A DNA stretch of 64,000 nucleotides, taken from positions 2,962,501 through 3,026,500 of the forward strand of contig NW_026515546.1 in the NCBI RefSeq assembly GCF_014898815.1, given 5' to 3'. The notes under the pieces were generated by a model. The model searched no databases. It had not been told where the DNA came from and saw only the letters and a program-made list of their open reading frames with translations. Below are positions 27,068 through 36,119 of this stretch, piece by piece. Source of the DNA: Panonychus citri. Its lineage: Eukaryota > Arthropoda > Arachnida > Trombidiformes > Tetranychidae. Each line of letters opens with the position of its first letter. Position 1 is the stretch's first letter. The translations under genes and the position numbers were made by a program.

Positions 27068-27609
27068 AGTTTGCAAAAAATATATTAATACATTTACATT
27101 ATATTGTATTTGATTTTTTTACAATTTTGAAAATTCTTTTAAATAACCTGTAAGAAACAGATTAGCGATCCAGTTTTGTTTTTTTTTTGTATAGTAAAAG
27201 TCTTGTATAGTATTTAGGTGTATAGTATTTGAGTGTCTAGTATTTAATTTGATTAAAGTTAAAATATGTGCCAATTGTTTGTGACAAAGGTGAAAATCAG
27301 GTCCAAAGATAGTTTAACTCATTAGGTTTTTCCAAGAAAACAAAATGGTTGAAGTTATTACGACGCAATAATAGCTCAGTTTTAAGAGTAACAAAAACCA
27401 CTAAAGTAACTGTTGAACTATCATAATTTTGGTATCAACTTGATCCTTATGATGAGATGAACAATAATAACACAAAATTTAATTTTAAATTCACAGGTAA
27501 AGTTAATTAAATTATAATTTATCAGGAGCAAAGAAAGTTAAAAGTCTCTCTTTCATTTAATTCTCATTTAGTTTCTTTCGTTGCAAAGAGATGGCGCTGA
27601 GGAGAAGAG

Positions 27610-27618
27610 TTTATATAA
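27610..27618 (+). promoter_or_regulatory. Candidate TATA box
   Basis: TTTATATAAGC lies about 115 bp upstream of the start codon at 27727, a plausible core promoter for the coiled-coil gene with a short 5' UTR. This is assigned by motif and position only. Confidence 0.4.
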
Positions 27619-27726
27619 GCTCAAGCTTCTCAATTGAAGTGAACATTTTGATTAAAATTGTTAATTGTTACACTCTTGTTTTAATTGTTCTAATTTTGAT
27701 TTAGTGTTTTTTTTTGGTTTTTTAAC

Positions 27727-28546
27727 ATGGATAATCTTCTGTCGGCTTTGGCAATGAAAGAACGTAAAAGGTATAGATTGGAGCTGGAAAAGAATTTACT
27801 GGAAAATGATAATCGGGAACTTGTTGGTAACATTACGGTTAAAGAAGCGGAACTTAAATCAATCCAAGAAAAAATTAATGAGAGTTTAGCAATTAGAGGA
27901 AATGCAATTACCGAGGCTATAGATGCTCATAAGCAACGACTTAATAAATGTAAAGAAGAATTAAATTTAATCTCTTCAACAATCAAGAAATATCAAGAAG
28001 TAGGTAAGTCAATTTAGAAGAGAATTTTTTTTTATTCTTTTCTCTTTTCTATATTGGTAAAAATGATTCACTCTCTTGATTGTTTTTCATTATTTTCTTT
28101 TTGTGATTATGTGATTGTTTTTCAATTGCAATTTAGCCACTTCCACTATTGAGGATTCTGTTGATTTGGATAAAGAAATTATTTACAAAGAAAATGATTT
28201 GATTAAAACAATTACCCAAATATTGGAAGAAGACACTGAACCTTATGAACCCGCCGAAAAATGGTTGAAAGATGAACATGAGCTAAAAAAGAAAGCTAAG
28301 GAAATGGTAACTAACATGATTAGAAATGAGAAATTTCAATACCCACTGATTACTGATTTTTTTTCTCTATTTTAGATTCAAAGTGATAATAAATTTTTGG
28401 CCGATCGGGTTATGTTCTGGCGAAATATGAATAAAAGGCTAACAAAAATTTCACTTCCAAGAGCTGAGTTAACAAGCTCTCAATCAACAGTTGATTTAGA
28501 CGAAGCTGATTTAGTCAATTTACATAATCTCCTACCCGAGGAATAA
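27727..28546 (+). CDS. Unrecognised coiled-coil protein
   Basis: Exons 27727-28003, 28137-28306 and 28376-28546 splice in frame (GT-AG) to 205 residues. I do not recognise the family. The protein is hydrophilic and highly charged. Residues about 10-90 read as a long heptad-rich helix (KERKRYRLELEKNLLENDN onward). A middle segment has EDTEPYEPAEKWLKDE, and a C-terminal stretch with RVMFWRNMNKRLTK precedes a Ser-rich acidic tail. There is no signal peptide and no membrane segment. The size and helix content would fit a small structural subunit, for example of a kinetochore or microtubule complex, but that is only a thought. Three clean introns and a plausible TATA box make it a real gene. It converges on mRpS28, with about 250 bp between the stops. 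Confidence 0.75.
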
Positions 28547-28793
28547 TTTTACCATTTTCAAAGAAATAATCAACTTATTCCTCACAATTGGAATTGAAAA
28601 AATGGCTTATAAGTGATTCATCGCCGATTCATAAAGTGGAAACAATTACCAAATATCTGTTTGGTTATTGGAGACAAAGTTTTAATAGCTTGACTAATTA
28701 AGCTATAAATCAAAATAGTAAAGTGGTGCTAATTATTAATAGTACAATTTTCAATTGAAGCTTACATATATTAGATAAATAGGTTCGATTGAT

Positions 28794-29590
28794 TTAGGAT
28801 TTAATTGTTTTCTTCGGAGGTTCAACCGGAGATGAAATTATTCCAAGTAAAGTACAATCAGCTTCCAGTAGAGTTAAATCTTTACTTGAACCAAGAAAAC
28901 GAGCTGACAATTCCAAATCATTTAACCTCAATTTCACTTTGGCTCCTCTTACATATTCGCTGTAATAGATGGAAAAATGGTGAATAAAAATTGATCACAA
29001 TCGAATTACATAAAAAAGTCATATTTTACTAATTAGAAAAACTTACATTCCATTTTGTGGTCGCTTACAGACACAATGAAATTTTCCACCGAAATCAATG
29101 TACAAATCGTCTTCGATTGTGTGATAAATTGTTCCAGCGATTATTTTACCCTCAGGGTCTCCTAATGCGATGAGACCCGAATGACGAAGTAAAGTGTCAA
29201 ACGAAATCTCTTCTTTTTCCTTAGATGCACTCGAATTGGGTAATGTTGCTGATTGTGAATTCGATGAACAAAAATTTGATTCTCTTCTCACAATCAATTC
29301 TTCACAACGAAGCAAATTCTTTCCAAACATCGGTAACTGGGGTGATCTTAAGGTAAGCTTTCTTTTACCTCTCACTTGATGACAACAATTAGTTGACCAT
29401 AATTTATAACCTAAATCACAGAATAGAATAGAAAAAAAATCAAATGAAGAAAAAGACAAAATTAACACAGAGAAAAAACCACCGATTAAATTGATAGAAA
29501 AAGAAAGAAATTGTTCACTTAGAATAGAAATTGATACTTACCAACTGTTCTAGAACTGATTTGTTCTAAATTTTTACAAATTAAAGCCAT
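28794..29590 (-). CDS. mRpS28: Mitochondrial ribosomal small-subunit protein mS28 (bS1m), with borrowed presequence
   Basis: Exons on the minus strand are 29590-29542, 29374-29047 and 28959-28794, for 180 residues. The body matches MRPS28: LLRHSGLIALGDPEGKIIAG, DLYIDFGGKFHCVCKRP, then exon 3 with VKLRLNDLELSARFLGSSKD and LLEADCTLLGI. The product is a mitochondrial small-subunit ribosomal protein. The N-terminal 16 residues (MALICKNLEQISSRTV, basic and amphipathic) are identical to those of the neighbouring mRpL10. The next stretch (KLTLRSPQ-P, then K-LL--CE-I) is also shared, although it belongs to mRpL10 by family. The mRpS28 5' end therefore looks copied from mRpL10. Two in-frame acceptors 6 bp apart (exon starts 29374 or 29368) are possible. 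Confidence 0.92.
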
Positions 29591-29745
29591 AATTTATCGA
29601 CAATTATCCGAAACAATCAACTTAGAAAACTAAAAATCATTTAAACACAAAACCAAAACAAGAGAAAATCACATGGAGGATCTGATACTTTCTATCGATA
29701 TCGGTTAGTATCTTTTGATATTTTCTATTTTTGATTTTTGATTTC
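29280..29745 (-). repeat. Duplicated 5' module, copy A (mRpS28)
   Basis: This covers the start of exon 2, intron 1, exon 1 and about 150 bp of upstream sequence of mRpS28. Copy B is 30515-30911 and resumes at 37785-37862 beyond the retrotransposon. Exon 1 differs by one base. The intron shares an almost unbroken block of about 70 bp next to the acceptor. Upstream, the ACTTTCTATCGATATCGG block and its extension are also shared. The orientation is direct. Confidence 0.9.
29693..29700. promoter_or_regulatory. DRE-like site TATCGATA upstream of mRpS28
   Basis: The palindrome TATCGATA matches the Drosophila DNA-replication-related element bound by DREF, which drives many housekeeping and mitochondrial genes. 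It lies 103 bp upstream of the mRpS28 start codon, inside the conserved part of the duplicated promoter. Function is inferred from motif and conservation. Confidence 0.55.
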
Positions 29746-29930
29746 AATTCCAATTTTGATTAATCAACTTCTCAATTATTGATGAATAAACGAAATTTAT
29801 TAATTTCATTAATGTTTATTGAACTAATTAAGCTTTAATAATTTGATTTTTTTTCTCAATTTGGTAATCAAATGTTGACTAAATTTTTACAGTTTTGTTT
29901 TTGTTTTGTTTTCCTTATGATTTTCAATCT

Positions 29931-30832
29931 TTATGATTTATCTGATTTACTTTTTGAATAAGTTTCAAGTGAAAGAGATAATTGTTTTCCATGATAATCA
30001 AGGGTTGAACTGAGAGAAGATGCAAATGAATTAAGAGTGTGAACAAGTTGAGCATGAAGAATAGGTAAACCTGGAAGATTAGCTAATTCTTTGAGTTCAT
30101 TTTTCCTTAGAACTTGATTTTCATAAATACCAAACATTAGAATCATGAACGGAGCTGATCTTTCGAGTTTTAATAAATTGTTAACCTTAGAGATTGAAAC
30201 ATTATCTCCAAAAGCGACAGCAGTTTTAACAGATCGACTGTAAAACTTAAGCAATGGCCGATATCTGGTTGACTTTAGAGCCAATTCAGCGACATCGTTT
30301 CCATAAATTTCCACTTTGAATCCTAATCTCATGATTAAATTTTTATTCTCCTTGTAGGTTAAATCATCAATTGAATTAACATGATAAAAGATGGTCAAAG
30401 TTGATTTGTCCAGGTTACTTTTGAATTCATCGGCTAATATTTTGACGTATGGATGCGGTTCAAAATTTTCATCAGATTTCAAATTAGGACAAGTAATTGA
30501 TGTTGGATAATCGGAAACCCTTTTCATTATCGGTTCACATGCCGCTAATAGTAATTTCTTTTCATATACTGGGAATTGAGGTGATCTAAGGGTAAGCTTC
30601 TTTTTACCTCTCACTTGATGACAACAATTAGGTGACCATAATTTATAACCTAAATCACAGAATAGAATAGAAAACAAGACCAAATTAACATGAAGAAAAA
30701 AATGTAAACTCAAGGAAAAAACTATCGATTCAATTGATAGAAAAGAAAGAAATTGTTTACTTAGAATAGAAATTGATACTTACCAACTGTTCTAGAACTG
30801 ATTTGTTCTAAATTTTTGCAAATTAAAGCCAT
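29931..30832 (-). CDS. mRpL10: Mitochondrial ribosomal large-subunit protein uL10m
   Basis: Two minus-strand exons, 30832-30784 and 30613-29931, give 243 residues. Family features: the N-terminal RSPQFPVYEKKLLLAACEPI block, which is conserved in animal MRPL10, then a ribosomal L10 domain with TLTIFYHVNSI, a central FGDNVSISKVNNLLKL segment, and the C-terminal LANLPGLPILHAQLVHTLNS followed by a helix. The protein forms the base of the mitoribosomal stalk. Exon 1 encodes the presequence MALICKNLEQISSRTV plus the first base of a Gly/Val codon. An alternative in-frame acceptor would start exon 2 at 30607. A full-length retrotransposon sits 80 bp upstream of the start codon and has separated the gene from its DRE-like element, now at 37810. 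Confidence 0.93.
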
Positions 30833-30911
30833 AATTTATCGACAATTAACCGAAACAATTAAATTGAAAAAAGACAATCAACTAAAAATAAAATCAAAAC
30901 AAGAGAAACTC
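30515..30911 (-). repeat. Duplicated 5' module, copy B (mRpL10), interrupted on the right
   Basis: Counterpart of 29280-29745. Similarity runs from the start of exon 2 through intron 1 and exon 1 into the promoter as far as AACAAGAGAAA. It then stops at the retrotransposon and resumes at 37785. Copy A therefore gives an approximate picture of the empty site. Confidence 0.9.
30906..30911. repeat. Target-site duplication, left copy
   Basis: AAACTC, repeated at 37785-37790. Joining AAGAG-AAACTC with ATGAGGATC across the element restores an arrangement that aligns with AAGAGAAAATCACATGGAGGATC upstream of mRpS28. Confidence 0.75.
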
Positions 30912-30940
30912 TTTATTTCTGTTAGCTTTTTTTACAAAGT

Positions 30941-31000
30941 GCCAAGTGTCTATTAAGATAGTCACATGACTGAGTGAGTTCGAATCTCACCCTCTAGAGG
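30941..31000 (+). other. tRNA-Leu-like sequence at the 3' end of the element, opposite strand
   Basis: On the plus strand, antisense to ORF2, a T-arm is perfect: stem GTGAG (30974-30978), loop TTCGAAT, stem CTCAC (30986-30990). GTTCGAATC also fits a pol III B box. Before it AGTCACATGACT can form a variable-arm hairpin, and GCCAAGTGTCTATTAAGATA resembles the D/anticodon part of a Leu(UAA) tRNA. The 5' acceptor strand and a good A box are missing, so this is a tRNA-like relic or an element 3'-end structure, not a functional tRNA. Confidence 0.5.
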
Positions 31001-31025
31001 TCATGCTCATCCACCTCTTTGACAT

Positions 31026-34000
31026 TCATTCTTTTTTTAGTACTTCTTGTGCTTCTTTGATTAATATTACATATTGTATAAATTCTGATATTATTGCTTT
31101 GTTTTCTGGTTTTGTCTCAATTTCATAGTTGTTTTCTCTCCTCATTTCGTTTAGTCCTGTTATTCCATCCATCCAGTGGCAGCTCGTGAGTAGGTGTTCC
31201 CATGTGGTTCTTCTCTGACAACAATCGAAGTCGATCAGCTTTTTTGTTACGATTTCTAATATTTGTTTCTCTGTTTTTCCCTTGATTTTCATTTTGGGAA
31301 AGAGGTACGCTACGATTTCCCCACTGTGTCTATATGCTTCCATGATTTTTCTTTTTGCCCATGTTCTCATGTATCTTCTTTGTATTAGTAGGTTCCAGTA
31401 TCTCGCGATCGTTATATTGTCCAGTGAGCATATTTCATCTTCATTGAATTCGACTTGTAGTTTCTGGCCAAACCACCACCACAATTTGCTCTTGGCTTCG
31501 TTCATTATTTTTCGGACACTTTCGGCGAAGATTGATGATCCCTTCCAGTACTCTGTGATTTTCTCCGTGACTAGGATCCAACAATCCTCGATGTCCCTGT
31601 TTTTGATTATATATTCGAGTGCTGTCAGTTCCGCTTCCCATTCGTTTTTTGCTTCCATGATTTGGTAGCTTTTATCGATTTCGTCCTTCATCTTCTCGTC
31701 TTCCATTACCACTGCAATCCACTGTTTCTGGTATCTAAATATTTTCCAGTAGATTCGCTTATATGGATTCTTGGCCCTTTTCCATCTATTCCGTAACCAC
31801 GACCAGTTTTGGTTTGATATTTGTTGATACTCTGGTGTACTCGTGAAGTGGGTTAACTTTGGTACTGGGAATTTAGATTTTATTTGTCTCATCGTGATCA
31901 GTATTGTTTCTACTGGATTTGGGCATTTGTTCCTTAAGATGTAAGTCCATCTTGAGCTGAGGCTGCTTTCGAAAAACATATTGTATATTGAACCAAAAGC
32001 TTTTACCATGATCATTATTGTTTCTAGAAATTCTTCTACTCCTTTCGGGTTTTGATAGAAGAGGCTGAATATTAAGCTATTGACTTTTGGAAAGATAATC
32101 GTTGTGGCAATTAGATTTTTAATCTTAACAGGAAAATATCGCCATGAACCTGATTTTGTTTGTATTTTATCTCTTAGTTTCCTTGCTTCTGTTGCGACCA
32201 GTTCTTGATATTTTCTCTCGATGTTTTCGTCTATTATTAATGAATATCCGACTGATTCGAATCTGATCATCTCTTTAATTCTGTATTCTTCTGTTTTTTG
32301 TTTATTCAACTTCAGGTTCAACGATCTCAGTGCTATCGATACTAAGTCGAGGATGTTGCTCGTTGGTCGTGTTGTTATGGCTACCATATCATCCGCGTAG
32401 GCGATGATTTCGATTCCAATGTTTCTCAGTTTTCTTATGGCCGAGTCGAGGCACATTATGAAGAGAAGCGGACCGATCGCAGTGCCTTGTGGTACTCCAA
32501 TCTCGTCTCTCTTGTACTTTTTTCCTTCATCTGTTTTTATTACCAGCCATCTATTTATCAGTATCGCTTTGATCATGTTCCATGTTGATCGTCCGAGCGC
32601 TTTTACGAGTCTCTCTTCTTCGTTCAGTACTTGTACTTCATCGAACGCGCATGAGATGTCCATTTTTATTATTCGACTGTTGTCTTGGTGGTCTGAGTAT
32701 ATGATGTTGGCGAAAAAATCTTCCCTTTTCATGTCCGTTTGGAACGCGAATTGTGTTGATGGTAGGAGGTAATTTCCACACGCTTGTTGTAGTCTTTCTG
32801 CTAAGATTGAGTCGATGATTTTTAGCAGATAACATGGTGATTTGACCATTCGGTATCTTACTCCATCTGCTTTTGGTATTAGCATGCAGCCTAGTGTCGT
32901 TATGCAGTTTGGGATGTGCGAAATTGAAAACATAATTCCGATTATCTTTTTAATCTCTTCTGCATTTATTCTGTAGAATTTTTTCCATGTGTTTTTTGTG
33001 AAATTATCTGCTGTTAGCGATGATGAGTCGAATTTGATTCCGTCTATTTTTTCTCTTTCGTTAATTTCAAGATTTCCTTGGACTATTTCTGGATCATCCT
33101 TGTAATCTGGTTTTTCGTGGCTGAAACCTTTCATCAGATTTTCTTTTGACTCGACCGTTTTCGGGTTTTTTGGGTCGATTTCGATTTCGTCTTCACCGAT
33201 GATACGTTTGTTTATAATTTGCCACAATTTTTTGTTGTCCTTCTCGTTCATTAGAATTCTCTTTAGTGAATATTTTTTTAGTTTTTCGTTGATTTTTCTC
33301 GTTACCTCTCTTATTTCTTCTTCTTTCTTTTCTGTTCTTGATTCTTTTAATAATTTTCTTCTTCTTTTTCTCATTCGATTTAGCGCATTTCTTTTTGGCT
33401 TTGGTGTTTGCCATCTTCCATGGTCATCGGGGAAGAATTTTATTTCTCTACATCTCGTTATCAGCGGGTGATTTTTATTCCATTTTAATGTTTGGTCAAT
33501 TGTTATATGTTTTTCTTTTAATTTCCAAGAGCCAAGGATGAGTGTTTTCTTTTTTTTCTGTTTTGTTTCTTTTTTGTCGAATTGGTTGTTGTTTATTTCG
33601 AACTTTGCCGTTAGTCCAACGTGGTCCAATTTTTCAAGTCCTGTTGTTGCCGTTGTTAAGGCTTTGCACTTTTCGTTACTCAACATGATGTCAATTACTC
33701 TTCTGGTGTTTTGGTATGTTGTGTTGAGATTTTCGTGGTTGATTTTTAGGATTTTTTTCTTGATCATCTCTTCGAGTGGTTTGAAGATGGTTCGCCATGT
33801 TTCCCCTCGAGCTAATGGTGTTTCAAAATTTTTATTCCACAATGGAGATGCATAATTGACATCACCAGCTATGATTATTGGTGAGTTTTTGTTTTCATTA
33901 ACCGTTCGGATTATCTCTTGGATGGTTCTTCTACCTTGTTCTTGTTTTATTTGGTCACCCCATGACCTTACATAAACAGCTCCTACTATCACTTTCATGA

Positions 34001-34247
34001 AGTTGAGTCTCACTAGTATCATGTTGTTGTTTCTGGTCATTATCGTACCACTGAGGTCAGTTGATAAAATGATGGCCACCGAGTTTGTCACGAACAGAGT
34101 TAGATCATTTGATCTTAGTTGAGCTTTCGCTGGGGATTCACTTATCAGTATTACTGTTCTTTGTTTGTTTTTAACTTTATTTTCAAGTAATTTGAGAACT
34201 TCGATTTTTTTTCTAATGTTTAAACTTATTATTGTAATTCCATACAT
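31026..34247 (-). CDS. Non-LTR retrotransposon ORF2: endonuclease and reverse transcriptase
   Basis: One open frame of 1073 residues. Residues 1 to about 215 are an APE-type endonuclease, with SLNIR, SES, AGDVNYASPLW and a final LDHVGL (the usual SDH). Reverse transcriptase motifs follow at about residues 430-680: KMDISCAFDE, GVPQGTAIGPLLF and the catalytic YADD at about 617-620. The region at about 865-960 (EAELTALEYII, then ILVTEKITEYW) looks like an RNase H domain that has lost catalytic acids. A Cys/His cluster near the C-terminus (CCQRRTTWEHLLTSCHW) resembles the terminal zinc motif of R1/jockey-group elements. It would nick target DNA and prime cDNA synthesis there. No frameshift or stop is seen. 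Clade placement needs a tree. Confidence 0.92.
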   Translation of the reverse strand: MYGITIISLNIRKKIEVLKLLENKVKNKQRTVILISESPAKAQLRSNDLTLFVTNSVAIILSTDLSGTIMTRNNNMILVRLNFMKVIVGAVYVRSWGDQIKQEQGRRTIQEIIRTVNENKNSPIIIAGDVNYASPLWNKNFETPLARGETWRTIFKPLEEMIKKKILKINHENLNTTYQNTRRVIDIMLSNEKCKALTTATTGLEKLDHVGLTAKFEINNNQFDKKETKQKKKKTLILGSWKLKEKHITIDQTLKWNKNHPLITRCREIKFFPDDHGRWQTPKPKRNALNRMRKRRRKLLKESRTEKKEEEIREVTRKINEKLKKYSLKRILMNEKDNKKLWQIINKRIIGEDEIEIDPKNPKTVESKENLMKGFSHEKPDYKDDPEIVQGNLEINEREKIDGIKFDSSSLTADNFTKNTWKKFYRINAEEIKKIIGIMFSISHIPNCITTLGCMLIPKADGVRYRMVKSPCYLLKIIDSILAERLQQACGNYLLPSTQFAFQTDMKREDFFANIIYSDHQDNSRIIKMDISCAFDEVQVLNEEERLVKALGRSTWNMIKAILINRWLVIKTDEGKKYKRDEIGVPQGTAIGPLLFIMCLDSAIRKLRNIGIEIIAYADDMVAITTRPTSNILDLVSIALRSLNLKLNKQKTEEYRIKEMIRFESVGYSLIIDENIERKYQELVATEARKLRDKIQTKSGSWRYFPVKIKNLIATTIIFPKVNSLIFSLFYQNPKGVEEFLETIMIMVKAFGSIYNMFFESSLSSRWTYILRNKCPNPVETILITMRQIKSKFPVPKLTHFTSTPEYQQISNQNWSWLRNRWKRAKNPYKRIYWKIFRYQKQWIAVVMEDEKMKDEIDKSYQIMEAKNEWEAELTALEYIIKNRDIEDCWILVTEKITEYWKGSSIFAESVRKIMNEAKSKLWWWFGQKLQVEFNEDEICSLDNITIARYWNLLIQRRYMRTWAKRKIMEAYRHSGEIVAYLFPKMKIKGKTEKQILEIVTKKLIDFDCCQRRTTWEHLLTSCHWMDGITGLNEMRRENNYEIETKPENKAIISEFIQYVILIKEAQEVLKKE

Positions 34248-34431
34248 TGTTCCTTTTTAAACTTTTTTTGTTTTTCACCTTCTCTTATTTCAGGCATGTG
34301 ATCTTGTTTCCATGGTTACTTGATGTATTTTGCCGTTTATTTCTTCGTCTTTTTCTTTTCTCTTTATTTTAAAACTTGTTTTTCTTCCTTTTTCTTCTCG
34401 TTCTATTTTTTGTTTTCTTTTGGAAAAAAGA
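34248..34431. promoter_or_regulatory. Divergent interval between ORF2 and the antisense USP-like gene
   Basis: These 184 bp separate the ORF2 start (minus strand) from the likely start of the USP-like gene (plus strand), which point away from each other. It must hold the antisense gene's promoter or 5' UTR and any signal that lets ORF2 be translated. The plus strand is a long pyrimidine-rich run (TTTTCTTC type). No TATA box stands out. Confidence 0.4.
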
Positions 34432-35999
34432 ATGTCGGATTTTTTGCCGCTTCGTTTAACTGATTTATATTTTAAGCCCATTCTTGATGAGGATCGTAAT
34501 TCGACACCCCGAAGTGGTTCTTATCATTCTCTTCATGTCAATGTTATTGGGCCTTTGGTTGGTCTTGTTCGTCGTTTTTCTCAGATTGTTCACGATGGCG
34601 ATTTGACTTTCCATCTTGTTCGCTTAGAGATTCGGTTTGGTTCTCGAGTGTTTCGTGCGGATGCTTTTTCTCGTTCACGTTCTGGTGCCGTTAATTTAGC
34701 GGCTGAGAAGATGTTTAATCGGTTACTTCTAACTGATTTGGTCTTGGTAAGTTTCGGGTGATCTGGTGATCCTAATTTAAGTTAACTATTTCTTCCCTTC
34801 TTATTAAGATTATTTTCCCCTTTTCTATTTTCGTTTATTTGTTTATTTATTTAATCTCTTTTTTTTTTTTTTTTTTACAGCCTCCTCACATAATTGGGTT
34901 GCCTAATGTTCGTGGTCATTGTTTTTTGACGACTGTTTTGGTTATGTTGATGCGGTCTCATAGTTTTGTGCGGTGTCTATTTCGCGTTAACCAGGAGGTT
35001 ACTAGTGATGTGAATTCCGGTGTTGAACTCAATCCTCTTAATCGAGATGTGCTCTATTCTTTTGGTGAAGTGCCTTTTCTTTGGACTCGAGCTTTCTTCC
35101 GCTTTTTCCGTTTGTATTTAAAGGTTTCTCGTAGCGGTCGACTTGATCTTTTAAATCTACCATTGGGTTTGTGGCCTCACTATGGTTCTGGAGATGCAAC
35201 TAAGGTTAAACCTGACGTTGATCTGAGTTTGGACAATTTGATGATGCTCATATGCCGGTTACTTGGTAATTTTGTTCGTGCTGATTATCTGAGTCCTGGT
35301 GGTAAGGAGGAAGTGTTTTATTCTGATCTAATGTTGCAGCTTCGTCGTGAGAGCTCAGAGTTCGTGTTGACCGCTCATGTTTTGTTGTCTGTTAGTTTCG
35401 TGTGTGCTGATTGTGAATCTCAATTTGATAATCATCCAGTGGCTCTTCCTTATGTTTTTCTTCGTGATTTTCTTGGTTCTGGTGTTTCAGGATTTTGCGA
35501 TTTTATCGCTGATTTTGTTCATTTGTTGCCTCAGCAGTTGATTACTTGTATTGGTAGTTTTGGTGGTAAAATTTGTAATTCTGACCGGTTGTCTTTCTCT
35601 TCTCATGAGATCGTTTCTATACCCTCTCTACTGGTTTTCCGATTTCCTGATTTAGGATCTTCTGGTATTTCTGGTCAGATGACTCCTGATGAGTTAACTA
35701 TCACTTGGTCCAGTGAGATTCTACACTATCGCCGCATCGCGTATTCTTGTGATTATCGTGTTTATGATGGTGGTGTTGATTCTGAGTCTTTCAGGTTCCC
35801 CACTTCTTCGGAGGCTTTTTTGGGTTGGCATTCGATAGCTCATGTTTTAACTACCCGTGGTTGGTTGGAGTATAACAATGGTAGGGAGGGTTTACCCTCA
35901 CCGGCTTTGCTGGGTGGTCATACTTCTTACTCTTTAGTTTTTTATGATATGGACAATTCATTTGTACCTGAGCCTTCAATTTGTTTTGAAGAGAAGTGA
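34432..35999 (+). CDS. USP-like cysteine protease (deubiquitinase fold) encoded antisense inside the retrotransposon
   Basis: Exons 34432-34746 and 34881-35999 join through a canonical intron (GTAAGT, polypyrimidine, CAG) to 477 residues. An in-frame ATG at 34330 would add 34 hydrophobic residues. Exon 2 begins with a Cys box, GLPNVRGHCFLTTVL, where Cys119 aligns with the nucleophile of USPs (GL-N-G-TC-LN--L). SFVCADCESQF (about 290) fits one CxxC of the USP finger; the second pair is absent. The His box is GWHSIAHVLTTRGWLEYNNG: His422 and Asn437 match the HY-Y...WYEFDD pattern. TSYSLVFYDMD near the end matches the last USP strand. Residues 1-105 are unlike anything I recognise. USPs remove ubiquitin from proteins. 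Function is inferred; the retained triad suggests activity. An ATTAAA at 36005 may be its poly(A) signal. Confidence 0.75.
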
Positions 36000-36119
36000 T
36001 TTTTATTAAAAGGATTCAATTTTATTTGTTCATGAAAAATGAGAAAAGTTTTTTTTTTTTTTTCAAATGAGGGGGGTTTTAAAATGGGATGAGTTTCATT
36101 TATCATGCTTTTTTATTCA

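Larger units (their letters stand above)
25868..27726. other. Intergenic region with SINE-like remnants
   Basis: Contains the 3' UTR of the TARP gene and the promoter of the next gene. Two segments (26571-26610 and 26980-27020) resemble each other. The second lies beside a tRNA-like A box on the minus strand. Short open frames here have no support. Confidence 0.5.

Noticed and set aside
28805..28987. Open frame on the plus strand
   Set aside because: It is the mirror of mRpS28 exon 3, which has splice sites and a clear family match on the minus strand.
34330..34431. Upstream in-frame ATG of the USP-like gene as the true start
   Set aside because: It would add a Phe/Ser-rich hydrophobic peptide encoded by a pyrimidine tract that looks like 5' UTR; the ATG at 34432 is more likely, though the first cannot be excluded.
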